From Oscillospiraceae bacterium (GTDB taxonomy: Bacteria > Bacillota > Clostridia > Oscillospirales > Ruminococcaceae), in the NCBI GenBank assembly GCA_031285945.1, contig JAITVF010000122.1, positions 1 to 5,836 on the forward strand: a stretch of 5,836 nt of DNA, read 5' to 3'. Of this stretch, positions 1-5,273 are shown piece by piece. The notes under the pieces are model-generated. The model saw nothing but the letters and a program-made list of their open reading frames with translations. It was not told where the DNA came from and made no database searches. A program made the position numbers and the translations under genes. Every line of letters begins with the position of its first letter. Positions within the stretch are counted from its first letter, which is position 1.

Positions 1-885
1 ATGGTGTTCCAGAACTACGCGCTTTACCCACACATGACGGTGTACAAGAATATGGCCTTTGGCCTTGAACTGCGCAAAACGCCCAAGGACGAAATCAAGC
101 GCCGCGTAAACGAGGCCGCGCAGGTGCTGGAGATAGAGCATCTGCTTACCCGCAAGCCGAAGGCCCTTTCGGGCGGGCAGCGGCAGCGGGTGGCGCTTGG
201 CCGCGCCATGGTGCGCAACCCCGCCGTCTTTTTGCTGGACGAGCCGCTTTCCAACTTAGACGCAAAGCTGCGCGCTTCGATGCGCACCGTTCTCATCAAG
301 CTGCACAAGCAGTTGGAAACCACCTTTGTATATGTCACCCACGACCAGACTGAGGCCATGACGATGGGCGACCGTATAATTGTGATGGAAGACGGTTTCA
401 TCCGGCAGGTCGACACGCCCCAGAACCTGTATGATTACCCCTGCAATGTTTTCGTGGCGGGATTTATCGGTACCCCGCAGATGAATTTTATAGGCGGCGT
501 GTTGGAAAAGGGCGGCGAAGGCTTTGTGATTAAGATGGAGAACACCCAGCTGCGTCTCCCGCCCGACCGCTTATCGGCCAAGCTGGAGGGCGCGGTTGGC
601 AGCGAGATTCTGCTGGGCATTCGCCCCGAAAATCTTTATGACGATTTAAGCGACCCCGAGGTCAACACCGGCGCTGTGATTGAAGCCACGGTGGAGGTTT
701 CCGAGCCTATGGGCAGCGAGGTTTACCTCACCCTGGATTTCTGCGGCAGCAAGCTCACGGCCCGCGTCAAGCCCCAAACCACATCCCGCATGGGCGATGT
801 TATCAAGCTGGCGCTGGATATGAGCAAGGCGCATTTGTTTGATAAGAAATCGGGCGTTTCCCTGATGAATGGCGCGGAGGGCTAA
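1..885 (+). CDS. ugpC: ABC transporter ATP-binding protein, MalK/UgpC/MsmX type (5' end missing)
   Basis: This is the ATPase subunit that powers a sugar or glycerol-phosphate importer of the CUT1 class, working on the cytoplasmic face of a membrane permease pair. Numbering from the first visible residue, the sequence shows the Q-loop (VFQNYALYPHMTV, Gln4), the ABC signature LSGGQ (56-60), Walker B VFLLDEP (76-82), the D-loop SNLDAKL (84-90), the switch His114 in VTHDQTEA, and a C-terminal MalK-like regulatory/TOBE region (about 155-285) with the typical GIRPENL segment. The Walker A P-loop is absent. Family members are about 365-375 residues, so roughly 75-80 N-terminal residues lie upstream of the window, and the ATG at position 1 is an internal Met, not the start. 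No permease or binding protein is visible. MsmX-like ATPases often serve several importers, so the substrate cannot be named and the gene symbol is a family label. A strong terminator follows. Confidence 0.93.
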   Translation: MVFQNYALYPHMTVYKNMAFGLELRKTPKDEIKRRVNEAAQVLEIEHLLTRKPKALSGGQRQRVALGRAMVRNPAVFLLDEPLSNLDAKLRASMRTVLIKLHKQLETTFVYVTHDQTEAMTMGDRIIVMEDGFIRQVDTPQNLYDYPCNVFVAGFIGTPQMNFIGGVLEKGGEGFVIKMENTQLRLPPDRLSAKLEGAVGSEILLGIRPENLYDDLSDPEVNTGAVIEATVEVSEPMGSEVYLTLDFCGSKLTARVKPQTTSRMGDVIKLALDMSKAHLFDKKSGVSLMNGAEG

Positions 886-902
886 CAGCTCGCCACCCGC
901 AG

Positions 903-940
903 AAAAGCTCCGCCTTGCATTTCAGGGCGGAGCTTTTTTT
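903..940 (+). terminator. Intrinsic terminator after the ABC ATPase gene
   Basis: The arms GCTCCGCC (907-914) and GGCGGAGC (926-933) pair perfectly around an 11-nt loop. The stem can be extended by AAAA (903-906) against TTTT (934-937), and a run of seven T follows the G+C stem (934-940). It sits 17 nt after the ATPase stop codon and just upstream of an independent promoter, so it separates the two transcription units. Confidence 0.9.
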
Positions 941-952
941 ATACAAATATTC

Positions 953-981
953 TTGACATTACTTAGCCGCCATGCTACAAT
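953..981 (+). promoter_or_regulatory. Sigma-A-type promoter of the sdpRI-like operon
   Basis: A perfect -35 box TTGACA (953-958) and a near-consensus -10 box TACAAT (976-981) are separated by exactly 17 nt. Transcription would begin near 988, inside the inverted repeat that follows, about 35 nt before the TTG start codon. The strength of the match suggests a strong promoter held down by a repressor. Confidence 0.87.
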
Positions 982-1008
982 ACATTTAGAAGTTTATCTA
1001 AATGTATT
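979..1008 (+). promoter_or_regulatory. Inverted-repeat operator, probable SdpR autoregulatory site
   Basis: The two 12-nt arms AATACATTTAGA (979-990) and TCTAAATGTATT (997-1008) are perfect reverse complements around the 6-nt spacer AGTTTA. The element covers the end of the -10 box and the expected transcription start, so a bound dimer would block RNA polymerase. ArsR/SmtB-family repressors commonly bind AT-rich inverted repeats of this kind at their own promoters, and B. subtilis SdpR is an autorepressor. The assignment to the adjacent regulator is inferred. The repeat ends one base before the GGAGG ribosome binding site, so a transcript starting upstream could also fold there. Confidence 0.8.
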
Positions 1009-1009
1009 T

Positions 1010-1024
1010 GGAGGTGAATCATTG
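1010..1024 (+). promoter_or_regulatory. Ribosome binding site that fixes a TTG start
   Basis: GGAGG (1010-1014) lies 7 nt before TTG (1022-1024). No ATG or GTG in the same frame is available at this spacing. The open frame continues upstream through the promoter and terminator, so an earlier start would be untranscribed from the visible promoter. Confidence 0.83.
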
Positions 1025-1306
1025 GGTATTCAGAATACCTTTAAGGCGCTGTCCGACCCTACCCGCCGGGAGATCGCAAATCTTTTAAAACGCGGCTCTA
1101 TGACGGCGGGAGAGATCGGCGAACGCTTTTCGATGACGGGCGCCACCATTTCGCACCACCTGTCCGTATTAAAGGCGGCGGGGCTTATCAGCGACGAAAA
1201 GAAGGGAAAATATATCTATTACGAGCTCAACATGTCCATGATCGACGAACTTATGGGCTGGGCGCTCAATTTTAAAGGAGCTGATCCTGATGAAAAATCT
1301 AGGTAA
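1022..1306 (+). CDS. sdpR: SdpR-like ArsR-family winged-helix autorepressor
   Basis: This is a small cytoplasmic DNA-binding repressor of 94 residues. From the TTG start the sequence reads MGIQNTFKALSDPTRREI, the classic ArsR N-terminus, followed by MTAGEIGERF and the recognition helix region ATISHHLSVLKAAGLI (about 40-55), then the wing KKGKYIYYELN. It closely resembles remembered B. subtilis SdpR (about 90 residues, with FKAISDPTRR, ISHHLNILK and a YYSLN wing). I see no cysteine cluster or other obvious metal-binding set, which fits the SdpR branch rather than metal sensors. The TTG start is chosen from the GGAGG at 1010-1014. The gene overlaps the following membrane-protein gene by 17 nt, so translation is probably coupled. 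It is likely repressed by its own product at the 979-1008 inverted repeat. Assignment of the symbol rests on similarity and on the partner gene. Confidence 0.88.
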   Translation: MGIQNTFKALSDPTRREIANLLKRGSMTAGEIGERFSMTGATISHHLSVLKAAGLISDEKKGKYIYYELNMSMIDELMGWALNFKGADPDEKSR

Positions 1307-1961
1307 AACCAAAGCCATAACATGGATCCTTGCCTTTACGCCCCTTATTCTTACCCTTTTCTTTTACGGCCGTTTGCCGGAGCAGATCCCCACCAACTGG
1401 GGAATAAGCGGCAGCGTTGAGGCTTACGGACCCAAAAGCACCCTTTTTATAATCGCGGGGCTCTCGCCGGTCATGGCCCTGACCAAATCGGTGTTGCCGG
1501 CAATCGACCCGCGAAGGCGCAACTATAAAAAGTTTCGCGGCTTTTACGAAGGCTTTTACCTTGTGATGATGCTCTTTTTGCTGGGGCTTAACTGCATGGT
1601 CATCTCGGAAAGCCTTAATCCCGGCAGGCTTTCGGTGAGCTCTCTCGTCGCGGGGGGCTGCGGGCTGGTCTTTGCCTTTTTGGGCAACATGATGCCCAAG
1701 GTTAAAAGCAACTTCTTTGTGGGCGTCCGCACGCCCTGGGCCCTCTCCGACACCGAGGTATGGAACAAAACCCAGCGCCTTGGCGGGCAGCTCTTCTTTT
1801 TTGGCGGCATACTTCTTGTAATCTGCGCCGCCTTGCTCGAAGGCGGGGCGCTCTTTGCCGTGACCATGGCGGTAGCGTTTCTTGCGGCGCTGGTGCCTGC
1901 GGCAATGTCCTTTTTCTGGTACCGCTCCCGCGGAGAAAAAAATCCTTCAGCCGATGAGTAA
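1290..1961 (+). CDS. sdpI: SdpI-like integral membrane protein (DUF1648/SdpI family)
   Basis: A 223-residue polytopic membrane protein. Hydrophobic segments fall at about 8-27, 50-70, 87-107, 115-133, 166-185 and 188-209, giving six predicted helices. A DUF1648-type motif follows helix 1 (LPEQIPTNWGISG, 29-41). The SdpI signature NFFVGVRTPWALSDTEVWNKTQRLGG (141-166) precedes helix 5. In B. subtilis SdpI gives immunity to the SdpC killing peptide and, when engaged by it, holds SdpR at the membrane and so relieves repression of its own operon. The same arrangement is inferred here because the gene follows an SdpR-like gene with a 17-nt overlap. AAGGAG (1275-1280) lies 9 nt before the ATG. The length is slightly above the roughly 207 residues of the B. 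subtilis protein. No SdpC-like toxin gene is in the window, so the ligand is unknown. Confidence 0.88.
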   Translation: MKNLGKTKAITWILAFTPLILTLFFYGRLPEQIPTNWGISGSVEAYGPKSTLFIIAGLSPVMALTKSVLPAIDPRRRNYKKFRGFYEGFYLVMMLFLLGLNCMVISESLNPGRLSVSSLVAGGCGLVFAFLGNMMPKVKSNFFVGVRTPWALSDTEVWNKTQRLGGQLFFFGGILLVICAALLEGGALFAVTMAVAFLAALVPAAMSFFWYRSRGEKNPSADE

Positions 1962-1977
1962 TATCATTTTCGCAACG

Positions 1978-2009
1978 CGCCGCCCGCGATAACGGGCGGC
2001 GTTTTTATT
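1978..2009 (+). terminator. Intrinsic terminator of the sdpRI-like operon
   Basis: The arms CGCCGCCCG (1978-1986) and CGGGCGGCG (1993-2001) form a perfect 9-bp G+C stem with the 6-nt loop CGATAA. TTTTTATTT (2002-2010) follows. It lies 16 nt after the stop of the SdpI-like gene and closes the two-gene unit. Confidence 0.92.
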
Positions 2010-2065
2010 TGAGACTTGTATAGTAAAGGCGGAGTAATAACGCGGGCTTGACCGGAGGCGGCGGT

Positions 2066-2094
2066 TTGTGATACGCTTTTAAGGCGACTATACT
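2066..2094 (+). promoter_or_regulatory. Likely promoter of the MBL-fold hydrolase gene
   Basis: TTGTGA (2066-2071) and TATACT (2089-2094) are spaced by 17 nt, which would start transcription near 2101, only about 15 nt before the ATG. The -10 is embedded in the octamer CGACTATA (2085-2092), which recurs in a dyad at 3101-3120 ahead of the AraC-type gene. GTATAGT at 2018-2024 is an inverted copy of ACTATAC at 2087-2093. This is read by eye and an alternative TTGACC at 2048-2053 is weaker. Confidence 0.55.
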
Positions 2095-2115
2095 TATGAG
2101 ACGGAGCGTAGCGTT

Positions 2116-3099
2116 ATGCCTACCCAACTGCGACAGGATATTTATGTAATCAAGGTGCCGCTGCCCAACAACCCGCTGCGGGATCTCAACAGCTATTATA
2201 TCAGGGGAAAAGAGCGCGACCTGCTGATAGACACGGGCTTTAACCTGGACGCCTGCTATGACGCGCTGACTACCGGCCTGCGCGAGCTGGGCGCCGACAT
2301 GGCGCGGACCGACCTTATGCTCACCCATTTTCACTCAGACCACTGCGGCCTCTACGACCGCGTCTCGCGGCCGGGAACCCGGGTATTCATGGGCGAAAAG
2401 GACCTTGCGCTCCACCGGCTTGCCCCGACCGGCGGGCTTTGGAGCCAGGCGGCAGGCCTTTCACTGGGGTTCAGCCCTGCGGAGCTGCGCGAGAATATGA
2501 GCGCAAACCCGGCCGTGACCGCTGTGCCCGAGCATAAAACAGAAATTTTGCCACTGCTCGGCGGGGATATTCTGGAGGTTGGAGACTACGCGCTTCAGGC
2601 CGTGCACACCCCCGGCCATACGCCGGGGCATATCTGCCTATACGACGCCGAGCGCGAAACCCTCTTTTGCGGCGACAGCATCCTGTACGACATTACGCCG
2701 GTCATATCGATCTGGCCCGACCGCCCCGGCGCTTTGGCGTCATATCTTTCTACCCTGCAAAAAATGCGGACGCTGCGGGTTAAGTACGCTTACGCCGCTC
2801 ACCGGCAGCCCTGCGGCAATCTGGGCGAGAGGGCAGAGCAGCTGCTGGAGCATCACTACAAGCGGCTGGACGACGTCTCCGCGGTGCTTGTAAGACACGC
2901 GGGGGGCAGCTGCTACGAGCTTGCCTCCTTTATGAAATGGCAGATACGGGCCGCCAGCTGGGCGGAATTCCCCGTATCCCAGCGCTGGTTCGCCACGGCG
3001 GAGGCCGCGTCTCATCTTGAATATCTGTGGCAGCAGGGCAAGGCGGGGCGCGAGCTGGATGGCGGCGTGTGGCGCTATTATCCGCGCGGCATATCGTAA
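2116..3099 (+). CDS. MBL-fold metallo-hydrolase with C-terminal winged-helix region
   Basis: A 327-residue, probably cytoplasmic, dinuclear-metal hydrolase. The five metal-site motifs are all present: THFHSDHCG (70-78, ligands His71, His73, Asp75, His76), His168 in HTPGHTPGH (164-172), Asp187 in FCGDS (185-189) and His229 in AYAAHRQP. The last 90 residues (about 235-325) are helical then short beta, resembling the winged-helix tail of LACTB2-like members. The subfamily includes hydrolases of thioesters, lactones, phosphoesters and RNA, so no substrate is claimed. The N-terminus has no signal peptide. The ATG is preceded by GGAG (2103-2106) at 9-nt spacing. The gene ends 108 nt before the translation start of an AraC/GyrI-type regulator on the same strand, and shared sequence motifs suggest common control. 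Confidence 0.87.
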   Translation: MPTQLRQDIYVIKVPLPNNPLRDLNSYYIRGKERDLLIDTGFNLDACYDALTTGLRELGADMARTDLMLTHFHSDHCGLYDRVSRPGTRVFMGEKDLALHRLAPTGGLWSQAAGLSLGFSPAELRENMSANPAVTAVPEHKTEILPLLGGDILEVGDYALQAVHTPGHTPGHICLYDAERETLFCGDSILYDITPVISIWPDRPGALASYLSTLQKMRTLRVKYAYAAHRQPCGNLGERAEQLLEHHYKRLDDVSAVLVRHAGGSCYELASFMKWQIRAASWAEFPVSQRWFATAEAASHLEYLWQQGKAGRELDGGVWRYYPRGIS

Positions 3100-3122
3100 A
3101 TATAGTCGCTATCGACTATAAC
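3094..3122 (+). promoter_or_regulatory. Dyad and possible activator-dependent promoter upstream of the AraC-type gene
   Basis: Between the two genes lies a perfect inverted repeat: arms TATAGTCG (3101-3108) and CGACTATA (3113-3120) around CTAT. A possible -10, TATAAC (3117-3122), overlaps the right arm, and a poor -35, TCGTAA (3094-3099), stands 17 nt upstream. Because the right arm plus -10 matches the arrangement at 2085-2094, the dyad is a plausible operator shared with the preceding gene. The poor -35 would fit a promoter that needs an activator. The dyad is directly visible; the promoter is tentative, and readthrough from the upstream gene is equally possible because no terminator separates the genes. 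Confidence 0.5.
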
Positions 3123-3207
3123 TATTATGCAGCCGATAAAAGCCGCAACAAAAATGTCGGGCAGGGCTTTCTATTTTAAGGTAAGCTGTGAATGGGAGGT
3201 GAATACC

Positions 3208-4089
3208 GTGAACCCTTTGGCGCAAATGAACGAGGCGATGCTTTATCTGGAAGAAAACATGACGGGGGAAATAAGCTTTGGGCGGATGGCGCAGATCGCC
3301 GGCTGCTCGGAATATCATTTTCGCAGAATGTTTTCCTGGCTGGCGGGAATGCCGCTGGGGGAATATATCCGCCGCCGCAGACTGGTGCTGGCCGCCACGC
3401 TGCTCCAACAGGGGAACAAGGTCGTAGACTGCGCCCTGATGTGCGGATATGACTCGCCCGACTCTTTCGCGAAAGCGTTTGCGTCGATGCACGGCATTAC
3501 ACCCTCGCAGGCAAAGCTTCAGGGCGCGGCCCTGAAGGCCTTTCCGCCGATGACTTTTCAGCTTACAATAAAGGGAGGAAGCACAATGGAATATCGAATC
3601 GTTCACAAAGGCACATTTAAAATCGTGGGGTTTAAAAAGCGCGTCACGCTACAGTTTGAGGGCGTTAACCCGCAAATGGAGAGCCTGACCGCAAGGCTTA
3701 CCCCCGAGATAATCGCGCAGCTCAAGGGGCTGTGCGACACAGACCCCAAGGGTATGCTAAGCGTTTCCGCGAATTACGACGACGGCTTCGCGGAGCGGCC
3801 GAAGGAAGGGATGGAGCTGGATCAGTACACCGGAGTAGCTACTACAAGGCCCGCGCCCGAAGGCTACGACGCCCTTCAGGTCGCCGAATCGGACTGGGCG
3901 GTATTTACCTCTGTCGGCCCCTTCCCAAAGGCCATGCAGGACGACTGGGCCCGCGTTTACGCCGAGTGGCTGCCCTCCTCCGACTGGCAGCTGACGAATG
4001 GCCCCTCCCTCGTGTGGTACGAAAGCCCCGATCTGACAAGGCCTGACTGCAAAACAGAGATATGGATCCCGGTTGAAAAGAAAAACTGA
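3208..4089 (+). CDS. AraC-family regulator with GyrI-like effector-binding domain
   Basis: A 293-residue one-component transcription factor. The N-terminal AraC helix-turn-helix pair covers about residues 8-105, with MAQIAGCSEYHFRRMFSWLAGMPLGEYIRRRRL (27-59) and the second helix-turn-helix in VVDCALMCGYDSPDSFAKAF plus HGITPSQAK. A linker (106-126) leads to a GyrI-like domain (127-290) ending in the characteristic KTEIWIPV, a fold that binds small, often cationic or aromatic molecules. The GTG start at 3208 is chosen because GGGAGG (3194-3199) stands 8 nt upstream and the product begins in the usual way for this group; the in-frame ATG at 3127 has no ribosome binding site and would add 27 residues unlike the family. 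A second strong start site lies in frame at 3586. The regulator probably controls itself and/or the upstream hydrolase gene, which is inferred from position and shared motifs. The ligand is unknown. Confidence 0.9.
   Translation: MNPLAQMNEAMLYLEENMTGEISFGRMAQIAGCSEYHFRRMFSWLAGMPLGEYIRRRRLVLAATLLQQGNKVVDCALMCGYDSPDSFAKAFASMHGITPSQAKLQGAALKAFPPMTFQLTIKGGSTMEYRIVHKGTFKIVGFKKRVTLQFEGVNPQMESLTARLTPEIIAQLKGLCDTDPKGMLSVSANYDDGFAERPKEGMELDQYTGVATTRPAPEGYDALQVAESDWAVFTSVGPFPKAMQDDWARVYAEWLPSSDWQLTNGPSLVWYESPDLTRPDCKTEIWIPVEKKN
3517..3537 (+). other. Hairpin in the interdomain linker of the AraC-type gene
   Basis: CTTCAGGGC (3517-3525) and GCCCTGAAG (3529-3537) are perfect 9-nt inverted arms with a 3-nt loop. 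The hairpin falls in codons of the linker just before the ligand-binding domain and 33 nt upstream of the internal AAGGGAGG site. It may be chance in coding sequence; it is listed because its position could affect ribosome passage or internal initiation. Confidence 0.35.
3571..3588 (+). promoter_or_regulatory. Possible internal translation start for a free GyrI-like domain
   Basis: AAGGGAGG (3571-3578) lies 7 nt before an ATG (3586-3588) in the frame of the AraC-type gene. Initiation here would give a 167-residue protein (3586-4089) starting MEYRIVHKG, which is exactly the whole ligand-binding domain without the DNA-binding part. The signal is at least as good as the site at the gene's own GTG start. 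The underlying codons encode KGGSTM, and Lys-Gly is commonly conserved here in relatives, so the purine run may be coincidental. Confidence 0.45.
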
Positions 4090-4100
4090 CCGCGGATCAA

Positions 4101-4142
4101 CAGCTTTTACCCCCGCCTTCCATAAGGCGGGGGTAAAAGCTG
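4101..4142. terminator. Long perfect hairpin between convergent genes, probable 3' end structure
   Basis: CAGCTTTTACCCCCGCCTT (4101-4119) and its exact complement (4124-4142) form a 19-bp stem with the 4-nt loop CCAT. It begins 12 nt after the stop of the AraC-type gene and lies 53 nt beyond the stop of the convergent butyrate kinase gene. It is the only strong structure in the 106-nt gap, so it probably ends or protects transcripts from one or both sides. Neither strand has the usual T run directly after the stem, so it is not a textbook intrinsic terminator. Confidence 0.6.
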
Positions 4143-4195
4143 CGTTATTATACGAATTATGATTTCAAACAAGCCCTAACCTGAAAAAGCAAGCT

Positions 4196-5269
4196 CTAAT
4201 ATTCTTTAGCCCGCTCCTCGCCACGCAGCACACGCAGGAGGCCTTCGGCCATGGCCTGCATTTCATCCTCGCCAGGATATATCTTTATGGGGGCGATAAG
4301 CCCGACCCGCTGCTTTATGCAGCCGGTAAAGCGGGTTGAATAGGCAAGCCCCCCGGTCAGCACTATCGCGTCCACCCGGCCCTCCAGAGCCGCCGTCATG
4401 GCGCCGATCTCCTTTGATACCTGGTAGGCCATCGACTCAAGGACAAGGGCCGCGTACTCGTCCCCCTCCCGTATAAGCTGCTCGCATTTGCGCAGATCGT
4501 TTGTACCCAGGTAGGCGTACATCCCGCCCGTGCCAGCCGCGATCTTCATAATCTCGTCCTCGGTGTAGGCGCCCGAAAAGCACATGGCGATTATGCGGGT
4601 AAAGGGGATCTGACCGCAACGCTCGGGGGTGAAGGGGCCCTCGCCTGAAATAGCGTCGTTGACGTCGATTACCCGGCCGTAGCGGTGAGCGCCAACCGAT
4701 ATGCCCCCCCCCATGTGAGCCACCACAAAGCGTCCGTCCTCGTAATTCATACCGATATCCGCGGCGCACCGCCTCGCGACAGCCTTCTGGTTGAGAGCGT
4801 GGAAGGTGCTGCGCCGCTCTATGCCTGGGTAGCCGCTCAGCTTTGCCACCTGCTCGAGCTCGTCTACGACAATGGGATCGACTACATAGGCCTTTATCCC
4901 CGCCTGCTTGCTGATTTCGTCGGCGATAATCCCCCCCAGACAGGAGGCGTGAACCTCCGCCGCGGCGCTCTCGAGATCGCGGAGCATATCGTCGTTTATA
5001 AAATATGTACCCGATTCTATGGGCCGGACAAGCCCCCCCCGACCCACAACCGCGTCCAGAGAGCTTAAGGGAACGTCATATTTATCGAGAGTCGCAAGCA
5101 CACATTTAGTCCGCATACCCTTCTGGCCGGTTACGCTTCCGGCGGCGTCCAGCTCGCTGCGGCTGTGCCGCCACGTTTCCACATATTTTTCCGCTTCGTT
5201 TTCGTAAATGCTTATCTTGGTTGAGGTGGAGCCGGGGTTGATGATGAGAATCCTGTAAGTTTTATCCAT
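4196..5269 (-). CDS. buk: Butyrate kinase (or branched-chain fatty acid kinase)
   Basis: This cytoplasmic acetokinase-family enzyme (EC 2.7.2.7) interconverts butyryl phosphate + ADP with butyrate + ATP, the energy-yielding last step of butyrate formation. The 357 residues match the usual length of about 355-360. Visible motifs are NPGSTSTK (11-18, phosphate binding), VGRGGLVRPI (75-84), VVDP (129-132), STFHALNQKAVAR (154-166), AHMGGGISVGAH (184-195), SGEGPFTPERCGQIP (208-222) and VLTGGLAYS (303-311). AGGGAGG (complement of 5279-5285) lies 9 nt before the ATG, inside the end of the upstream ACT-domain gene, and only 4 nt separate the genes, so translation is probably coupled. Phosphotransbutyrylase, the usual partner, is not adjacent on the visible side. 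Paralogs act on isobutyrate and other branched-chain acids, and the neighbouring branched-chain amino acid gene keeps that option open. Three runs of 7-9 G fall in the conserved glycine motifs. Confidence 0.93.
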   Translation of the reverse strand: MDKTYRILIINPGSTSTKISIYENEAEKYVETWRHSRSELDAAGSVTGQKGMRTKCVLATLDKYDVPLSSLDAVVGRGGLVRPIESGTYFINDDMLRDLESAAAEVHASCLGGIIADEISKQAGIKAYVVDPIVVDELEQVAKLSGYPGIERRSTFHALNQKAVARRCAADIGMNYEDGRFVVAHMGGGISVGAHRYGRVIDVNDAISGEGPFTPERCGQIPFTRIIAMCFSGAYTEDEIMKIAAGTGGMYAYLGTNDLRKCEQLIREGDEYAALVLESMAYQVSKEIGAMTAALEGRVDAIVLTGGLAYSTRFTGCIKQRVGLIAPIKIYPGEDEMQAMAEGLLRVLRGEERAKEY

Positions 5270-5273
5270 TATG

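Noticed and set aside
869..1021. Longer N-terminus of the SdpR-like gene from an ATG at 869
   Set aside because: The extension would read through the ATPase stop region, the terminator and the promoter; family proteins start at the position of TTG 1022, which has its own ribosome binding site.
3127..3207. ATG at 3127 as start of the AraC-type gene
   Set aside because: There is no ribosome binding site, the 27 extra residues are unlike the family, and GTG 3208 has GGGAGG at ideal spacing.
3464..3475. 12-bp perfect palindrome CTTTCGCGAAAG
   Set aside because: It falls in conserved helix-turn-helix codons (DSFAKAF) and has no second copy or promoter context; chance is sufficient.
3109..3606. 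165-codon open frame on the minus strand opposite the AraC-type gene
   Set aside because: It lies mostly antisense to a clear gene, has a basic, His/Arg-rich composition typical of shadow frames and no recognisable domain.
4143..4195. Gap between the long hairpin and the butyrate kinase stop, checked for a small gene or a minus-strand terminator
   Set aside because: It has only a short T5 run on the minus strand (complement of 4184-4188) with no stem before it, and no start codon with a ribosome binding site.
4685..5068. 127-codon plus-strand open frame inside butyrate kinase
   Set aside because: It is fully antisense to conserved kinase motifs, with no ribosome binding site or domain recognised.
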